A stretch of 64,000 bases of DNA from Lysobacterales bacterium 63-13 (GCA_001899855.1 MKWR01000029.1:301110-365109); one strand, 5' to 3'; positions 38,017 to 48,469 are shown, counted from the stretch's first letter. The notes: generated by a model not told the origin, from the letters alone. Numbers and translations are program-made.

Positions 38017-39080
38017 TGAGCTGCCCGCGCAGTCCGATGGCATACCTGTGCGGGGCCTGCGGGAACCTGTGCGCGTGGTTTGCGCTGGGCATGGCCATCG
38101 CTCTTGCGGCATGTTCGACGTCGCCGCACCTGCAATCCATCGATGGTGAATCGATGGGTTCGATGTGGGCGGTTCGTTACGTCGGCGCGGATGACAGCCT
38201 GGAGAAGATCAAGGATGGGGTCGAGGCGCGGCTGCTGCTCGTCGATCAGCAGATGAGCACATGGAAGGCGGATTCCGATCTGAGCCGGTTCAATGCCGCG
38301 CCCGCGGGGACCTGGAGCGTGCTGCCGCGCGAGTTGTTCAAGGTCATCGAAACCGCACTGGAGCTCGCCGCGGATACCGGTGGTGCCTACGATCCGACGG
38401 TGGGGCCACTGGTCGATCTGTGGGGCTTCGGCGCAGCCGGATCGCGCCGGGAACCGCCTGATCCGGCATCGATCGAGGCGATGCGTGGGCGCACCGGATG
38501 GCAACGCGTGCGCTTCGATGCCAGGCAGCGGCGCATCCTGCAAAGCGGCGGCACGCATCTGGATCTGTCATCGATTGCGCCCGGCTATGCGCTTGATCTG
38601 ATTGGCGAATATCTTGAGGCACAGGGCATCGACGACTACCTGGTCGAAGTCGGCGGCGAATTGCGCGGGCGCGGCTCGCGGCCCGGCGGCAGCGCCTGGC
38701 AAGTCGCGATCCAGCGCCCGCTGGACAACGACAGCGCCGACGGCAGCATCACGCCGCAGCACGTGATCGGCCTGCGCGATGCCGCACTGGGATCCTCGGG
38801 TGACTATCGGCATTTCTTCGAGGACGGCGGTCGCCGCTATGCGCATCGGATTGATCCGCGCAACGGCTGGCCGCTCGACAATGGCGTGGCCTCGGTGACC
38901 GTGATGGCACCGCTCGGCATCGATGCCGATGCGCTGGCCACGGCGCTGAGCGTGCTCGGGGCGGATGCCGGTCTGGAATATGCCGGGCGTCGCGGCGTCG
39001 CCGCACTGTTCATCCTGCGCAAGGGCGAGGGTTTCGAGGAGCGCATGACGCCCACATTTGCCGCGCTGCTGGCCCGATGA
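38016..39080 (+). CDS. apbE: FAD:protein FMN transferase (ApbE lipoprotein)
   Basis: Cleaves FAD and attaches FMN by a phosphoester bond to Thr/Ser of target proteins in the periplasm. The 354-residue protein has a lipoprotein signal (IALAAC, Cys33) and ApbE blocks MGSMWAVRYVG, DQQMSTWKADSDLSRFNA, GAYDPTVGPLVDLWGFG, LDLSSIAPGYALDLI, YLVEVGGELRGRG and HRIDPRNGWPLDNGVASVTV. The start overlaps the DUF4198 stop (TAATG). The DUF2271 protein two genes upstream carries a matching flavinylation motif and is the probable substrate. Confidence 0.93.
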   Translation: MSCPRSPMAYLCGACGNLCAWFALGMAIALAACSTSPHLQSIDGESMGSMWAVRYVGADDSLEKIKDGVEARLLLVDQQMSTWKADSDLSRFNAAPAGTWSVLPRELFKVIETALELAADTGGAYDPTVGPLVDLWGFGAAGSRREPPDPASIEAMRGRTGWQRVRFDARQRRILQSGGTHLDLSSIAPGYALDLIGEYLEAQGIDDYLVEVGGELRGRGSRPGGSAWQVAIQRPLDNDSADGSITPQHVIGLRDAALGSSGDYRHFFEDGGRRYAHRIDPRNGWPLDNGVASVTVMAPLGIDADALATALSVLGADAGLEYAGRRGVAALFILRKGEGFEERMTPTFAALLAR

Positions 39081-40729
39081 ACAGCGCGCGCGCCCACGCC
39101 AGCGCGGCATCGCGGCACCGTCTCGGCAACCTGGCGGTTGTCGCCGCGCTGGTCGCGCTGGCGATCATCGCCGGCTACGCGCAGACGACGGCCATCGGCT
39201 TGCCCGATCCGGGTGCGGGGCGCTGGCTCGCTGCCGGCGTCGCCGGCTGCCTCTACCTTTTCGCCTGCATGTGGATGTTCGCCCTGCGCCGCAAGGCCGC
39301 GCAGCTGCCGCTGGCTGCGACTGCGCGCGGGCAGATCGATGCAGCCAGCAAGGACATTCTCGTCGCCTATGCCAGCCAGAGCGGAAGCACCGCCCAGCTT
39401 GCCGAAAAGACCGCGGAGTCGCTGCGCGCCGGCGGCATGCACGTCGATCTGTGTTCACTGCAGGAACTTGACCTGCAGCACCTGCAGCGCAGCCGCCGCG
39501 CGCTGTTCCTGGTCAGCACGACCGGCGAAGGCGATGCCCCGGACATGGCCGCGGGCTTTGTCGATTCGGTCATGCGTTCGCCCGCGGCACTCGATCACCT
39601 GGGTTACGCCGTGCTGGCCCTTGGCGATTCAGAATATGTGAACTATTGCAGCTTCGGTCATGCCGTCGAGCAGTGGCTGCAGCGCAGCGGGGCGCAGCGA
39701 TTGTTCGACATGATCGATGTCGATGATGGCGATGATGGAGCCTTGCGCCACTGGCAGTATCGCCTCGGTCAACTGAGCGGCTGCAGCGACCTGCCGGACT
39801 GGCAGGAGCCACGCTACGCGCGCTGGCTGCTCGGCGAACGCAGGCTGGTCAATCCCGGCAGCATGGGTGATCCGTGCTTCCACCTGGCCCTGCAACCGCT
39901 CGATGCGGCGGATCTCGCCTGGCAAGCCGGCGATATCGTCGAGATCGGCCCCGGGAACGCCGCGGCGAGCGTCGAGGCGTGGCTGGCACGGCATCGGCTG
40001 GATGGCGATGCCATGGTCAAGCTGCGGCGGAAATCATTGACCCTGCGCGAGCTGGCCAGCCGCAGTTCTCTCGCCATCGAGGTGGCGGGCAAGGATGCGC
40101 AACAAATCGCCGACGCGCTGGTGCCCTTGCCGCATCGGGATTACTCGATCGCCTCGATTCCGGCGGACGGCAAGCTGGAACTGTTGTTGCGGCAATGGCG
40201 TCGCGCCGACGGCAGTCTCGGCCTGGGCACCGGCTGGCTGACCGAATACGCCCCGCTCGGCGCTGAAGTCCGCGCCCGCGTGCGCGCCAACGCCGCCTTC
40301 CATGCGCCGGATGCCAATGTGCCGGTCATCCTCATCGGCAACGGCACCGGAATCGCCAGCCTGCGTGCCATGCTCCGCCAACGCATCGCCGAGGGCCGGT
40401 TCCGCAACTGGCTGATCTTCGGCGAGCGCAATGCCGATCGTGATTTCCACTATGCCGAGGAGATTGCCGGCTGGAAGGACTGCGGCCGCATCGAGCGACT
40501 TGACCTGGCCTTTTCGCGTGACCAGCCCGAGCGCATCCACGTGCAGCATCGACTGCAAGCCGCTGCCGCCGACCTGCGCCGCTGGCTGGCCGATGGCGCG
40601 GTCATCCATGTCTGCGGCAGCTCGCAAGGCATGGCACCCGGCGTCGATGCGACGCTCCGGCACATCCTCGGCGACGATGCCGTCCAGGCCTTGACCGCCA
40701 GCGCCCGCTACCGTCGCGACGTGTATTGA
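39077..40729 (+). CDS. membrane-anchored flavodoxin/FNR-type reductase (sulfite reductase flavoprotein-like)
   Basis: A 550-residue diflavin reductase. Two N-terminal helices (about 18-40 and 50-71) precede a flavodoxin domain with FMN loop SQSGST at 100-105. A CPR/sulfite-reductase-type FAD and NADPH domain follows (RDYSIASIPADG, ILIGNGTGIASLRAML, IHVCGSSQGM, C-terminal YRRDVY). It probably takes electrons from cytoplasmic NADPH and feeds the PepSY membrane protein and the periplasmic flavoprotein. No hemoprotein sulfite reductase subunit is nearby, so sulfite reduction is unlikely. The start overlaps the apbE stop. Confidence 0.88.
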   Translation: MNSARAHASAASRHRLGNLAVVAALVALAIIAGYAQTTAIGLPDPGAGRWLAAGVAGCLYLFACMWMFALRRKAAQLPLAATARGQIDAASKDILVAYASQSGSTAQLAEKTAESLRAGGMHVDLCSLQELDLQHLQRSRRALFLVSTTGEGDAPDMAAGFVDSVMRSPAALDHLGYAVLALGDSEYVNYCSFGHAVEQWLQRSGAQRLFDMIDVDDGDDGALRHWQYRLGQLSGCSDLPDWQEPRYARWLLGERRLVNPGSMGDPCFHLALQPLDAADLAWQAGDIVEIGPGNAAASVEAWLARHRLDGDAMVKLRRKSLTLRELASRSSLAIEVAGKDAQQIADALVPLPHRDYSIASIPADGKLELLLRQWRRADGSLGLGTGWLTEYAPLGAEVRARVRANAAFHAPDANVPVILIGNGTGIASLRAMLRQRIAEGRFRNWLIFGERNADRDFHYAEEIAGWKDCGRIERLDLAFSRDQPERIHVQHRLQAAAADLRRWLADGAVIHVCGSSQGMAPGVDATLRHILGDDAVQALTASARYRRDVY

Positions 40730-40734
40730 TCGAC

Positions 40735-40751
40735 GCTGCCTGCGCGGCAGC
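40735..40751. terminator. hairpin after the flavin reductase gene
   Basis: GCTGCC-TGCGC-GGCAGC forms a perfect 6-bp stem starting 6 bases after the reductase stop codon. There is no T run, so termination would have to be weak or factor-assisted. Confidence 0.4.
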
Positions 40752-40953
40752 GATGTTCGTCAGATGGTCGACCTGCAATTGCCCCGGCGAAAGCCGCGGG
40801 CTTTCCGGCGACCTCCGTGCTGCCGCCGCGTGCGCAGAGGTGCCGGGCCTGAAGGCCGCTCCTGCCTGGCTTCACGGGGCTTGCTGCTTCCTGCCCGGGC
40901 TCGCCTGCAGGCACCGGCCCAGTGTCTTGACTCGAAGGACCTGCAGATTCCCC

Positions 40954-40982
40954 TTGCACATCGCCGCGATCGCCATTAGTCT
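40954..40982 (+). promoter_or_regulatory. predicted sigma-70-type promoter of the his operon
   Basis: TTGCAC (40954-40959), a 17-base spacer, then TAGTCT (40977-40982). Both hexamers are imperfect but the spacing is ideal. Transcription would start near 40989, placing the 18-bp palindrome at 40993-41010 right over the start region, where a repressor would block initiation. Confidence 0.5.
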
Positions 40983-40992
40983 GCGCATCAAT

Positions 40993-41010
40993 GTACTAGC
41001 GCGTTAATAC
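40993..41010. promoter_or_regulatory. 18-bp palindrome, candidate operator for the TrpR-family regulator
   Basis: GTACTAGCGCGTTAATAC has 7 of 9 base pairs symmetric about a CGCG centre. The left half GTACTAG matches the half-site word of the E. coli trp operator (CTAGTAC). The gene that follows encodes a TrpR-fold protein, so autoregulation together with the his genes is the simplest reading. Binding is inferred. Confidence 0.55.
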
Positions 41011-41046
41011 GTCATGAAGCGTCGTTCGATTGAAGCGGAGACCCCG

Positions 41047-41427
41047 ATGGCACGGGCCGAGGACGGCTTGTGTCGTGCCTTGCTGTCGTTGCAGGGCGTG
41101 GCCGAAATGCGTGCGTTCCTGCGCGACCTGTGCACGCCCGCCGAACTGGAGGCACTGAGCGATCGCTGGTGCGTGGTCCCCTACATCCTCAAGGGCATGC
41201 CGTATCGCGAGATCCATGAGCGCACGGCGGTCAGCATCACCACGATTGGCCGCGTCGCGCGTTTCCTCAGCCACGGCAATGGCGGTTACCTGGCCGCACT
41301 GTCGCGTGACGCTGCGCCGAAATCGACCAGGGCGAAGGCCGCGGCGGCGGATGCCGCGACTCGGCCGCCGGCGTCCGCCGCGAAATCCCCGCGTGCCCGT
41401 GTTGCCGCCCGCGGGGTGCGCCGGTGA
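41047..41427 (+). CDS. TrpR-family (YerC/YecD-like) transcriptional regulator of the his operon
   Basis: A 126-residue protein starting [18 protein letters not shown]. It has the TrpR/YerC helix-turn-helix core ([52 protein letters not shown]) and an Ala/Lys/Arg-rich tail. I prefer the ATG at 41047, with GGAG 8 bases ahead, to the ATG at 41014, which has no ribosome binding site and lies against the operator. TrpR-family proteins next to his genes have been predicted to act as histidine-responsive repressors (HisR). The stop overlaps the hisG GTG. Confidence 0.82.
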   Translation: MARAEDGLCRALLSLQGVAEMRAFLRDLCTPAELEALSDRWCVVPYILKGMPYREIHERTAVSITTIGRVARFLSHGNGGYLAALSRDAAPKSTRAKAAAADAATRPPASAAKSPRARVAARGVRR

Positions 41428-42323
41428 GTGCGCGTGACCGCCTGCGCATCGCAATCCAGAAGTCCGGTCGCCTCAGCGACGCCTCGATCGACCTGCTTGC
41501 GCGTTGCGGCCTCAAGTTCCGGCGCAGTCGCGACAAGCTGTTCTGCTTTGGCGAGAGCTTGCCGGTCGACCTGCTGCTGGTGCGTGATGACGATGTGCCG
41601 GGCATGATCGCGCAGGGCGTCTGCGATCTCGGCATCGTCGGCCGCAACGTCTTGCTGGAACAGGCGCTGGATGCCGGCAACGCTGGCGACAGCGCGGCGT
41701 TTCGGGAAGTGCGCGCACTCGGCTTCGGGCATTGCCGGCTGGCGCTGGCCGTGCCCGAGGAGTTTGCCTATGCCGATGCCGCACAACTCGGCGGCCTGCG
41801 CATCGCCACCAGTTACCCGAACCTGCTTGCCGACTGGTTGCGCCGCGCCGGCGTGCAGGCCGCGGTCGTGACCTTGTCGGGCTCGGTCGAGATCGCGCCG
41901 CGCCTCGGCACGGCCGATTGCATCTGCGACCTGGTTTCCAGCGGGGCGACGCTGGCGGCGAACCAGTTGAAGGAGGCGGCAATCATCCTCGAATCCGAAG
42001 CCGTGCTGGCTGCCGGCACGCTGTCCCCCGCTGACGCGCGCGCCGACTTGATCGACATGCTGTTGCGCCGAATCGAGGGCGTGATCCAGGTGCGCGTGTC
42101 CAAGCTGGTCATGTGGCAGTCGCCGCGCGCGGCGCTGGATGCGATCACGCGCCTGTTGCCGCAGGGGCAGCGACCGACGGTGACATCCATCGAGGGGCAG
42201 GACAACCAGGTTTCGGTGCAGGCGATCTGCAATGACGCGATCACCTGGCAGCATCTGGAAGACATGCAGCGTGCCGGTGCGCGGCAGATGCTGGTGTTGC
42301 CGGTGGAGCAGATGCTGGCATGA
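41424..42323 (+). CDS. hisG: ATP phosphoribosyltransferase HisG (long form)
   Basis: First step of histidine biosynthesis, condensing ATP with PRPP, and the point of feedback inhibition. The 299-residue length and the C-terminal ACT-like domain ([21 protein letters not shown] to the end) mark it as the long, self-regulated form that does not need HisZ. It has [10 protein letters not shown] and [19 protein letters not shown] in the catalytic domain. The start is GTG, overlapping the regulator stop (GTGA); the stop overlaps hisD by 4 bases. Confidence 0.95.
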   Translation: MSARDRLRIAIQKSGRLSDASIDLLARCGLKFRRSRDKLFCFGESLPVDLLLVRDDDVPGMIAQGVCDLGIVGRNVLLEQALDAGNAGDSAAFREVRALGFGHCRLALAVPEEFAYADAAQLGGLRIATSYPNLLADWLRRAGVQAAVVTLSGSVEIAPRLGTADCICDLVSSGATLAANQLKEAAIILESEAVLAAGTLSPADARADLIDMLLRRIEGVIQVRVSKLVMWQSPRAALDAITRLLPQGQRPTVTSIEGQDNQVSVQAICNDAITWQHLEDMQRAGARQMLVLPVEQMLA

Positions 42324-43627
42324 AGCGCCTCGACTGGACTGCACTCTCCGCTGCCGAGCGGCACGCCGCGCTCGCCCGGCCCGCACTCGCAGGCAGCGCG
42401 GAAACCCGCGCGGCGGTCGCGCGGACACTGGCCGCGGTACGCAGCGACGGCGATGCCGCCTTGCTCGAACTGACCCGCCGCTTCGATCGCTGCACGCTGG
42501 CATCGCTGCGCGTTGGCGAAGCGGAGTTTGTCGCCGCCGAGGAATCCCTGGCGGAGGAATTGAAGCGCGCCATCCTCGATGCGCGCGGGCGCATCGAGCA
42601 CTTCCATCGCGCCTGCGCACCGCAGCCGGTGCGCGTCGAGACGGCAGCCGGGGTGATCTGCGAACGCATCCTGCGGCCGATCGAGCGCGTCGGCCTGTAT
42701 GTGCCGGCCGGAGCCGCGCCGTTGCCGTCGACCGCGCTGATGCTCGGCGTGCCGGCGCAGATTGCCGGCTGTGGCGATGTCGTCCTGTGCACGCCACCGC
42801 GCGCCGATGGCCGCTGCGACGAGGCGGTATTGTTTGCCGCGCGCAGTTGCGGAATCGACCAGGTATTCAAGCTGGGCGGCGCGCAGGCGATAGCGGCCAT
42901 GGCCTATGGCAGCGCATCGGTGCCGCGTTGCGACAAGTTGTTCGGCCCGGGCAATGTCTGGGTGACCGAGGCCAAGCTGCAGGTGGCGAGCGATCCGCAG
43001 GGAGCGGCCATCGACATGCCGGCCGGGCCATCCGAAGTCCTCGTCGTTGCCGATGCACAGGCCGATGCCCGCTTCGTCGCCGCCGACCTGCTCGCCCAGG
43101 CCGAACACGGCACCGATTCGCAGTCGATCCTGGTCTCGCCAAGCGCGGCGTTGATCGAGGAAGTCGCCGCCTGCATCGAAGTGCAACGCCTGCGCCTGCC
43201 ACGCGCCGACATCGCCCGCCAGTCGCTGGCGCGCGGTCTGCTGATCAAGGTCGCCTCGCTGCAACAGGCGCTCGAGGTCAGCAATGCCTATGCACCCGAG
43301 CACCTGATCCTCAATGTCGCCGAGCCGCGCCAACTGGTCGCCGGGGTGCGCAGCGCCGGTTCGATCTTCCTTGGTGCGTGGTCACCGGAATCGATCGGCG
43401 ATTACTGCAGCGGCACCAATCATGTCCTGCCGACCTATGCGGCAAGCCGGGCATGCAGCGGGTTGTCGGTGGCCAGCTTCCAGAAACAGATCAGCATGCA
43501 GGAGCTGTCGCCCGCCGGCCTGCGTGCCATCGGTCCCTGCGCGGTGACCCTGGCCCGTGCCGAGCAACTCGATGCGCATGCGAACGCAGTCAGCCTGCGC
43601 CTTGAAACCATGGAGAACGTCGCATGA
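42320..43627 (+). CDS. hisD: histidinol dehydrogenase HisD
   Basis: Catalyses the last two oxidations, histidinol to histidine, with NAD and zinc. The 435-residue protein has [74 protein letters not shown] and the catalytic-region [12 protein letters not shown]. Overlaps hisG and hisC by 4 bases each. Confidence 0.96.
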   Translation: MKRLDWTALSAAERHAALARPALAGSAETRAAVARTLAAVRSDGDAALLELTRRFDRCTLASLRVGEAEFVAAEESLAEELKRAILDARGRIEHFHRACAPQPVRVETAAGVICERILRPIERVGLYVPAGAAPLPSTALMLGVPAQIAGCGDVVLCTPPRADGRCDEAVLFAARSCGIDQVFKLGGAQAIAAMAYGSASVPRCDKLFGPGNVWVTEAKLQVASDPQGAAIDMPAGPSEVLVVADAQADARFVAADLLAQAEHGTDSQSILVSPSAALIEEVAACIEVQRLRLPRADIARQSLARGLLIKVASLQQALEVSNAYAPEHLILNVAEPRQLVAGVRSAGSIFLGAWSPESIGDYCSGTNHVLPTYAASRACSGLSVASFQKQISMQELSPAGLRAIGPCAVTLARAEQLDAHANAVSLRLETMENVA

Positions 43628-44703
43628 GTGTGCTCGATCTGGCGCGTCCGGAAATCCTTGCCTTGCAGGCTTATTCCTCGGCACGGCGGGAGGCCGCGCA
43701 GGCCGCGGTCATGCTCAATGCGAATGAGGCGCCGTGGCCACCGTCGGGCAACTTGCCGGAGGCGCGTGCGCTGTCGTTGAACCGCTATCCCGAGCCGCAA
43801 CCGCAGGCCTTGATCGAGCGCCTGGCCGAGCTGTATGGCGTCGGCAGCAGCCAGATTCTCGTCACGCGCGGCAGCGACGAGGCCATCGATCTGCTCTTGC
43901 GTGCCTTTTGCCGTCCCGGCGTCGATGCCATCGCCCTGTCGCCGCCGACCTTCGGCATGTATGCGGTGTGCGCGGCGGTGCAGGGCGCCGAGCGCATCGA
44001 GGTCCCCCTGGATGCGCAATTCGGCCTGGACGTGCGGGCGCTGTGCGAATCCCTGCCGGCATCGGTCAAGCTGCTATTCCTCTGCTCGCCAAACAATCCC
44101 ACTGGCGCTTGCGTGCCGCTGGTGGATATCGAGCGCATCGCCTATGCCCTGCGCGGCCGTGCCCTGGTCATCGTCGACGAGGCCTACATCGAGTTTGCCG
44201 ATCTGCCCAGCGCCAGCGGACTGCTTGCCCACCACGCCAATCTCGGTGTCCTGCGCACCTTGTCCAAGGCCTGGGCGCTGGCTGGCGCGCGCATCGGCTG
44301 CCTGCTCGCCGGTGCCGAGATCATCGCCCTGCTGCGCAAGATCCTGGCCCCGTATCCCGTGTCCACACCGAGCGTGGCGGCGGCACTGGCGGCATTGACC
44401 GCCGCTGGCATGAGCCTGACCCGGCAACGCATCGCCTTGACCATTGCCGAGCGCGAGCGCATGGCGATCGCGCTGAAACGACTGCCGGCGGTGCTCGATG
44501 TCCTACCCTCGCGGGCGAATTTCCTTTGCGTGCAGTTCGAGGATGCATCGCGGGTCTATCGGACCCTGCTCAATGGCGGTGTCGTCGTTCGCGATGTATC
44601 CCGTCATCCGGCATTGGGCGGCTTCCTGCGCCTGAGCATCGGCACGCGCGAGGAGAATTCGCGCCTGCTTGAGCTGCTCATCCGCGGCGAGGCGGCGGCA
44701 TGA
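43624..44703 (+). CDS. hisC: histidinol-phosphate aminotransferase HisC
   Basis: A PLP aminotransferase that makes histidinol phosphate. The 359-residue protein shows [11 protein letters not shown] and [20 protein letters not shown] at the N-terminus, [38 protein letters not shown], the PLP-lysine segment [18 protein letters not shown], and a C-terminal [18 protein letters not shown]. Overlaps hisD and hisB by 4 bases. Confidence 0.95.
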   Translation: MSVLDLARPEILALQAYSSARREAAQAAVMLNANEAPWPPSGNLPEARALSLNRYPEPQPQALIERLAELYGVGSSQILVTRGSDEAIDLLLRAFCRPGVDAIALSPPTFGMYAVCAAVQGAERIEVPLDAQFGLDVRALCESLPASVKLLFLCSPNNPTGACVPLVDIERIAYALRGRALVIVDEAYIEFADLPSASGLLAHHANLGVLRTLSKAWALAGARIGCLLAGAEIIALLRKILAPYPVSTPSVAAALAALTAAGMSLTRQRIALTIAERERMAIALKRLPAVLDVLPSRANFLCVQFEDASRVYRTLLNGGVVVRDVSRHPALGGFLRLSIGTREENSRLLELLIRGEAAA

Positions 44704-45767
44704 GTCAGCGCAGGATCCTCTTTGTCGATCGCGATGGTTGCCTGATCGAGGAGCCTGAGGATTTCCAGGTAGATCATTTCTCCAAATTCGCGTTGTTGCC
44801 TGGCGTCATCGCCGCCTTGTCGCGCTGCGTGGCGGCGGGCTATGAAATCGTCATGGTAAGCAATCAGGATGGCCTGGGCACGGACAGTTTCCCCGAAGCC
44901 GATTTCCAGGGGCCGCAGGACCTGCTGCTGCGCATCCTTGGCTCGCAGGGCATCGCCTTGCGCGAGGTGCTGATTGATCGCAGCTTTGCCCATGAGGGCC
45001 TGGATACGCGTAAACCCGGCGTCGGCATGTTGCGGCACTGGCTGGCCGATGACAGCTGGTCGCGGGCACGCTCGGCGGTGGTGGGTGATCGCGACACGGA
45101 TATGCAACTGGCTGCCAATCTCGGTGTGCGCGGATTCCGCATCGGTCCCTGCGGGCAAGGCTGGGCCGCGATCGCCCACGATCTGCTCGATGCGCCGCGC
45201 ATCGCCGAAGTGACCCGCGCAACCGGGGAAACGAGCATCCGCGTGCGCGTCGATCTCGATGCCGGTGCCGCTGCCGACATCCACAGCGGACTCGGCTTTT
45301 TCGATCACATGCTCGAACAGATCGCCCGCCACGCCAACATCGACCTGCGCCTGCATTGCGATGGCGACATCCATGTCGATGAGCACCACACGATCGAGGA
45401 TTCGGCGCTGGCACTCGGCGAGGCCATGCGCAAGGCGCTGGGCGACAAGCGCGGCATAGGCCGCTACGGCTTCACCTTGCCGATGGACGAGAGCCTGGCA
45501 ACGGCCGCGCTCGATCTCTCCGGGCGTGCCTGCTTCGAGTTTGCCGGAACATTCCCGCGCGATCGCGTCGGCGCGCTGCCGACCGAGCTGGTGCCGCACT
45601 TCTTCCGTTCCCTCAGCGATGGGCTTGGCGCCAACCTGCACTTGAGCGTGCGTGGCGGCAATGCACATCACATGGTCGAGGCCTGCTTCAAGGTCGTCGC
45701 GCGCTGCTTGCGCCAGGCGATCCGCGTCGATGGCGGCGACGTGCCGAGCAGCAAGGGCGTGCTGTGA
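44700..45767 (+). CDS. hisB: bifunctional histidinol-phosphatase/imidazoleglycerol-phosphate dehydratase HisB
   Basis: A fusion protein of 355 residues. The N-terminal HAD phosphatase ([14 protein letters not shown], nucleophiles D10 and D12; [29 protein letters not shown]) dephosphorylates histidinol phosphate. The C-terminal IGPD domain, from about residue 170 ([44 protein letters not shown]), dehydrates imidazoleglycerol phosphate. This two-domain form is typical of gammaproteobacteria. The stop overlaps the hisH GTG. Confidence 0.96.
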   Translation: MSQRRILFVDRDGCLIEEPEDFQVDHFSKFALLPGVIAALSRCVAAGYEIVMVSNQDGLGTDSFPEADFQGPQDLLLRILGSQGIALREVLIDRSFAHEGLDTRKPGVGMLRHWLADDSWSRARSAVVGDRDTDMQLAANLGVRGFRIGPCGQGWAAIAHDLLDAPRIAEVTRATGETSIRVRVDLDAGAAADIHSGLGFFDHMLEQIARHANIDLRLHCDGDIHVDEHHTIEDSALALGEAMRKALGDKRGIGRYGFTLPMDESLATAALDLSGRACFEFAGTFPRDRVGALPTELVPHFFRSLSDGLGANLHLSVRGGNAHHMVEACFKVVARCLRQAIRVDGGDVPSSKGVL

Positions 45768-46363
45768 GCGCGCGTGACGTGGTGCTGGTCGACGCCGGTG
45801 GCACCAATATCGGCTCGCTGCGCTATGCCTTGCAACGTCTCGGCATCGATGCGCAGGTCAGCGACGATGGCGAGCGCATCCGTCGTGCCACGCATGTGAT
45901 CCTGCCCGGGGTCGGTGCCGCCGGGCCGGGCATGGCGCGCCTGCGCCAAGCCGGCCTGGTCGAGCTGATGCGCAGCCTCGAACAGCCCGTGCTCGGTGTT
46001 TGCCTCGGCATGCAGCTGCTGTTCGAGCACTCGCAGGAAGGCGATACCCCATGCCTTGGCGTGATTCCCGGATGCGTCGTGCGCATCCCGGCTACCGCCG
46101 GTCGGCGCGTGCCGCACATGGGCTGGAATGCCTTGCAGCGCCTGCGCGAGGATGCCTTGTTCGATGGCCTCGCGGCGCCGGATTTTGTCTACTTTGTGCA
46201 CGGCTATGCCGCGCCGGTCGGGGCGTCGACGGTCGCCAGCGTCGAACACGGCGCGTGCTGGAGCGCAATCGTGCGCCAGCGCAACTTCTGCGGCATGCAA
46301 TTCCATCCCGAACGCTCGTCCGCCACGGGAGCGGCGTTGCTGAGGAATTTCCTCGGCTCATGA
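45764..46363 (+). CDS. hisH: imidazole glycerol phosphate synthase subunit HisH
   Basis: The glutaminase subunit that supplies ammonia to HisF. The 199-residue class I amidotransferase has the nucleophile cysteine in [13 protein letters not shown], an oxyanion/glycine segment ILPGVGAAG, and the catalytic His-Glu in [11 protein letters not shown]. The start is GTG, overlapping the hisB stop. The stop overlaps hisA by 4 bases. Confidence 0.95.
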   Translation: MSARDVVLVDAGGTNIGSLRYALQRLGIDAQVSDDGERIRRATHVILPGVGAAGPGMARLRQAGLVELMRSLEQPVLGVCLGMQLLFEHSQEGDTPCLGVIPGCVVRIPATAGRRVPHMGWNALQRLREDALFDGLAAPDFVYFVHGYAAPVGASTVASVEHGACWSAIVRQRNFCGMQFHPERSSATGAALLRNFLGS

Positions 46364-47085
46364 CCCTTGAAATCATTCCCGCGCTGGATCTGCGAGGCGG
46401 TCGCGTGGTGCGCTTGCGCCAGGGCGATTACGCGCAGGAAACCGCGTACCCGCTGGATGCGCTGGCGCAGGCACAAGCCTATCGCGATGCGGGTGCACGG
46501 CACCTGCACGTGGTCGACCTCGATGGTGCGCGCGAGGGTCGTTTCGGCAATCTCGCCGTGATCGAGGCACTCGCCCGCCTGGATCTGGCCGTGCAGGCCG
46601 GTGGTGGGGTGCGCAGCGAGGATGACCTCAAGCGCCTGTTCGATGCGGGTGTCGCGCGCGTGGTGCTTGGCAGTGTCGCGATCAGGCAATGGCCGCGGGT
46701 GATCGATTGGCTCGAGCGCTTTGGTGCCGCGCGCCTGGTCATTGCCCTCGATACGCTTCAGCGCGATGGACGGTGGACCCTGGTTTCCTCCGGCTGGACC
46801 GAGGCGGCGGCGGCGACGCTCGATGAACTGGCGCCGCGCTATGCGCAAGCCGGTACGCGGCACCTGCTGTGCACCGATATCGGCCGCGATGGCATGCTCT
46901 CGGGACCGAACCTGGAGCTTTACGCGCATCTGGCGCGGATTGCCCCGGGATTGGCCGTGCAGGCATCCGGTGGCGTGCGCGATGGTGCCGACGTGAAGGC
47001 CCTGCAGGGCAAGGCCGCCGCCGTGATCCTCGGCCGCAGCCTGCTCGAAGGGCGGCTTGATCTCGCCGCGGCGCTGCAATGCTGA
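46360..47085 (+). CDS. hisA: ProFAR isomerase HisA
   Basis: Isomerises ProFAR to PRFAR, an Amadori rearrangement. This is a 241-residue TIM barrel starting [24 protein letters not shown], with catalytic aspartates in PALDLRGG and in [14 protein letters not shown], and the phosphate-binding QAGGGVRS and [11 protein letters not shown]. The frame is open 120 codons further upstream inside hisH, but the family start and the 4-base overlap fix 46360. Overlaps hisF by 7 bases. Confidence 0.95.
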   Translation: MTLEIIPALDLRGGRVVRLRQGDYAQETAYPLDALAQAQAYRDAGARHLHVVDLDGAREGRFGNLAVIEALARLDLAVQAGGGVRSEDDLKRLFDAGVARVVLGSVAIRQWPRVIDWLERFGAARLVIALDTLQRDGRWTLVSSGWTEAAAATLDELAPRYAQAGTRHLLCTDIGRDGMLSGPNLELYAHLARIAPGLAVQASGGVRDGADVKALQGKAAAVILGRSLLEGRLDLAAALQC

Positions 47086-47849
47086 CCCGGCGCATCATTC
47101 CCTGCCTCGATGTGCGCGACGGCAAGGTCGTCAAGGGCGTGCGCTTCCGCGATGCGCACGTCGTCGGCGACATCGTCGAGCTGGCCCTGCGCTATTGCGA
47201 GGAGGGTGCCGACGAGCTGGTCTTCTACGACATCACCGCCAGTCCCGAGGGGCGCAGCGTCGATCGCCAGTGGATCGAACGCGTGGCCCGCGCCATCGAT
47301 ATTCCGTTTTGCGTCGCTGGCGGCATCCGCGATGTCGAGGCGGCGCGCAGCATCCTGCATGCCGGTGCCGACAAGATCTCGGTCAATTCGCCGGCACTGG
47401 AGCGCCCCGCACTCATCGACGAACTCGCCGCCGCGTTTGGCGTGCAATGCGTCGTCGTCGGCATCGACAGTCGCCTTGATGCCGATGGCGAATGGCGCGT
47501 GCGCCAGTACAGCGGCGATCCGCAGAAGATGCAGGCCTTGCCGCGCCGCACGCTCGACTGGGTGGTCGAAGCGCAGGCGCGGGGTGCCGGCGAGATCGTC
47601 CTCAACTGCATGGATACCGACGGCGTGCGCACGGGCTACGACCTGGTGCAGCTGCAGGCGGTGCGCGCGATCTGCGCGGTGCCGCTGGTCGCCTCGGGCG
47701 GTGCCGGCACGTTTGCACATTTCCATGCGGCCTTCGTAGACGCCGATGTCGATGCCGCGCTTGCCGCCAGCGTGTTCCACTCCGGCGCGATCCGGATTGC
47801 ACAACTGAAATCCTTTCTTGCCGCAAACGGCGTGGAGATGCGGCCATGA
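47079..47849 (+). CDS. hisF: imidazole glycerol phosphate synthase subunit HisF
   Basis: The cyclase subunit, which forms imidazoleglycerol phosphate and AICAR from PRFAR with ammonia from HisH. A 256-residue TIM barrel: [23 protein letters not shown] (catalytic Asp11), [54 protein letters not shown] and [13 protein letters not shown]. The stop overlaps hisIE by 4 bases. Confidence 0.96.
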   Translation: MLTRRIIPCLDVRDGKVVKGVRFRDAHVVGDIVELALRYCEEGADELVFYDITASPEGRSVDRQWIERVARAIDIPFCVAGGIRDVEAARSILHAGADKISVNSPALERPALIDELAAAFGVQCVVVGIDSRLDADGEWRVRQYSGDPQKMQALPRRTLDWVVEAQARGAGEIVLNCMDTDGVRTGYDLVQLQAVRAICAVPLVASGGAGTFAHFHAAFVDADVDAALAASVFHSGAIRIAQLKSFLAANGVEMRP

Positions 47850-48469
47850 GCGAAGTCGATGCCAATGCCGTCGACCGTCTGGACTGGGCCAAGGGCGAGG
47901 GCCTGCTGCCAGCCATCGTCCAGCACTGGCGCAATGGCGAAGTGTTGATGCTCGGTTACATGAATCGCGAGGCGCTGGCCGCGACCCGGGCCAGCGGCAA
48001 GGTCACCTTCTTCAGCCGCAGCAGGCAGCGCCTGTGGTGCAAGGGTGAAACCTCGGGCAACCACCTGTTGCTCAAATCACTGCATGTCGATTGCGATGCC
48101 GACAGCATCCTCGTGCGTGCCGAGGCGGTTGGCCCGACCTGCCATCGCGGCACGCCGAGCTGTTTTGCCGATGCGCCCGCACTGCCGCTGGGCTTTCTTT
48201 CGAGACTCGATGCGCTGATCCAGACACGCCATGCCGAGCGCCCGGCCGGCAGTTACACGACGCGCCTGTTCGATGCCGGACTGCACAAGATCGCGCAGAA
48301 GGTCGGCGAGGAGGGTGTCGAGACGGCGCTGGCGGGAGTTGTTCAAGGTGATGCCGAACTGCTGGGTGAATCAGCCGATCTGCTGTTTCACCTGCTGGTG
48401 TTGCTGCGTTCGCGCGGCCTCGCCCTGGGGCAAGTCGTGGCGGTGCTGGAATCGCGTCATTCGCAATAG
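47846..48469 (+). CDS. hisI: bifunctional phosphoribosyl-AMP cyclohydrolase/phosphoribosyl-ATP pyrophosphatase HisIE
   Basis: A 207-residue fusion. The N-terminal HisI cyclohydrolase has [35 protein letters not shown] and the zinc/magnesium region [26 protein letters not shown]. The C-terminal HisE pyrophosphatase has [29 protein letters not shown] and [13 protein letters not shown]. It closes the operon; steps 2 and 3 of the pathway are on one protein. The start overlaps hisF. Confidence 0.95.
   Translation: MSEVDANAVDRLDWAKGEGLLPAIVQHWRNGEVLMLGYMNREALAATRASGKVTFFSRSRQRLWCKGETSGNHLLLKSLHVDCDADSILVRAEAVGPTCHRGTPSCFADAPALPLGFLSRLDALIQTRHAERPAGSYTTRLFDAGLHKIAQKVGEEGVETALAGVVQGDAELLGESADLLFHLLVLLRSRGLALGQVVAVLESRHSQ

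Larger units (their letters stand above)
40730..41046. other. intergenic region between the flavin reductase gene and the his operon
   Basis: About 317 bases with no convincing gene. It holds a hairpin directly after the reductase gene, then uninterpreted sequence with a few small palindromes, then the predicted his promoter and the palindromic operator. A minus-strand open frame of 83 codons (40708-40959) has no ribosome binding site or recognisable domain. Confidence 0.6.

Noticed and set aside
39077..40729. Annotation of the diflavin reductase as part of assimilatory sulfite reductase (cysJ)
   Set aside because: It has two N-terminal membrane helices, no cysI or cysH gene beside it, and lies in a PepSY/ApbE operon, so a role in sulfite reduction is unlikely.
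40708..40959. 83-codon open frame on the minus strand before the his operon
   Set aside because: No ribosome binding site and no domain; it overlaps the 3' end of the reductase gene and the his promoter.
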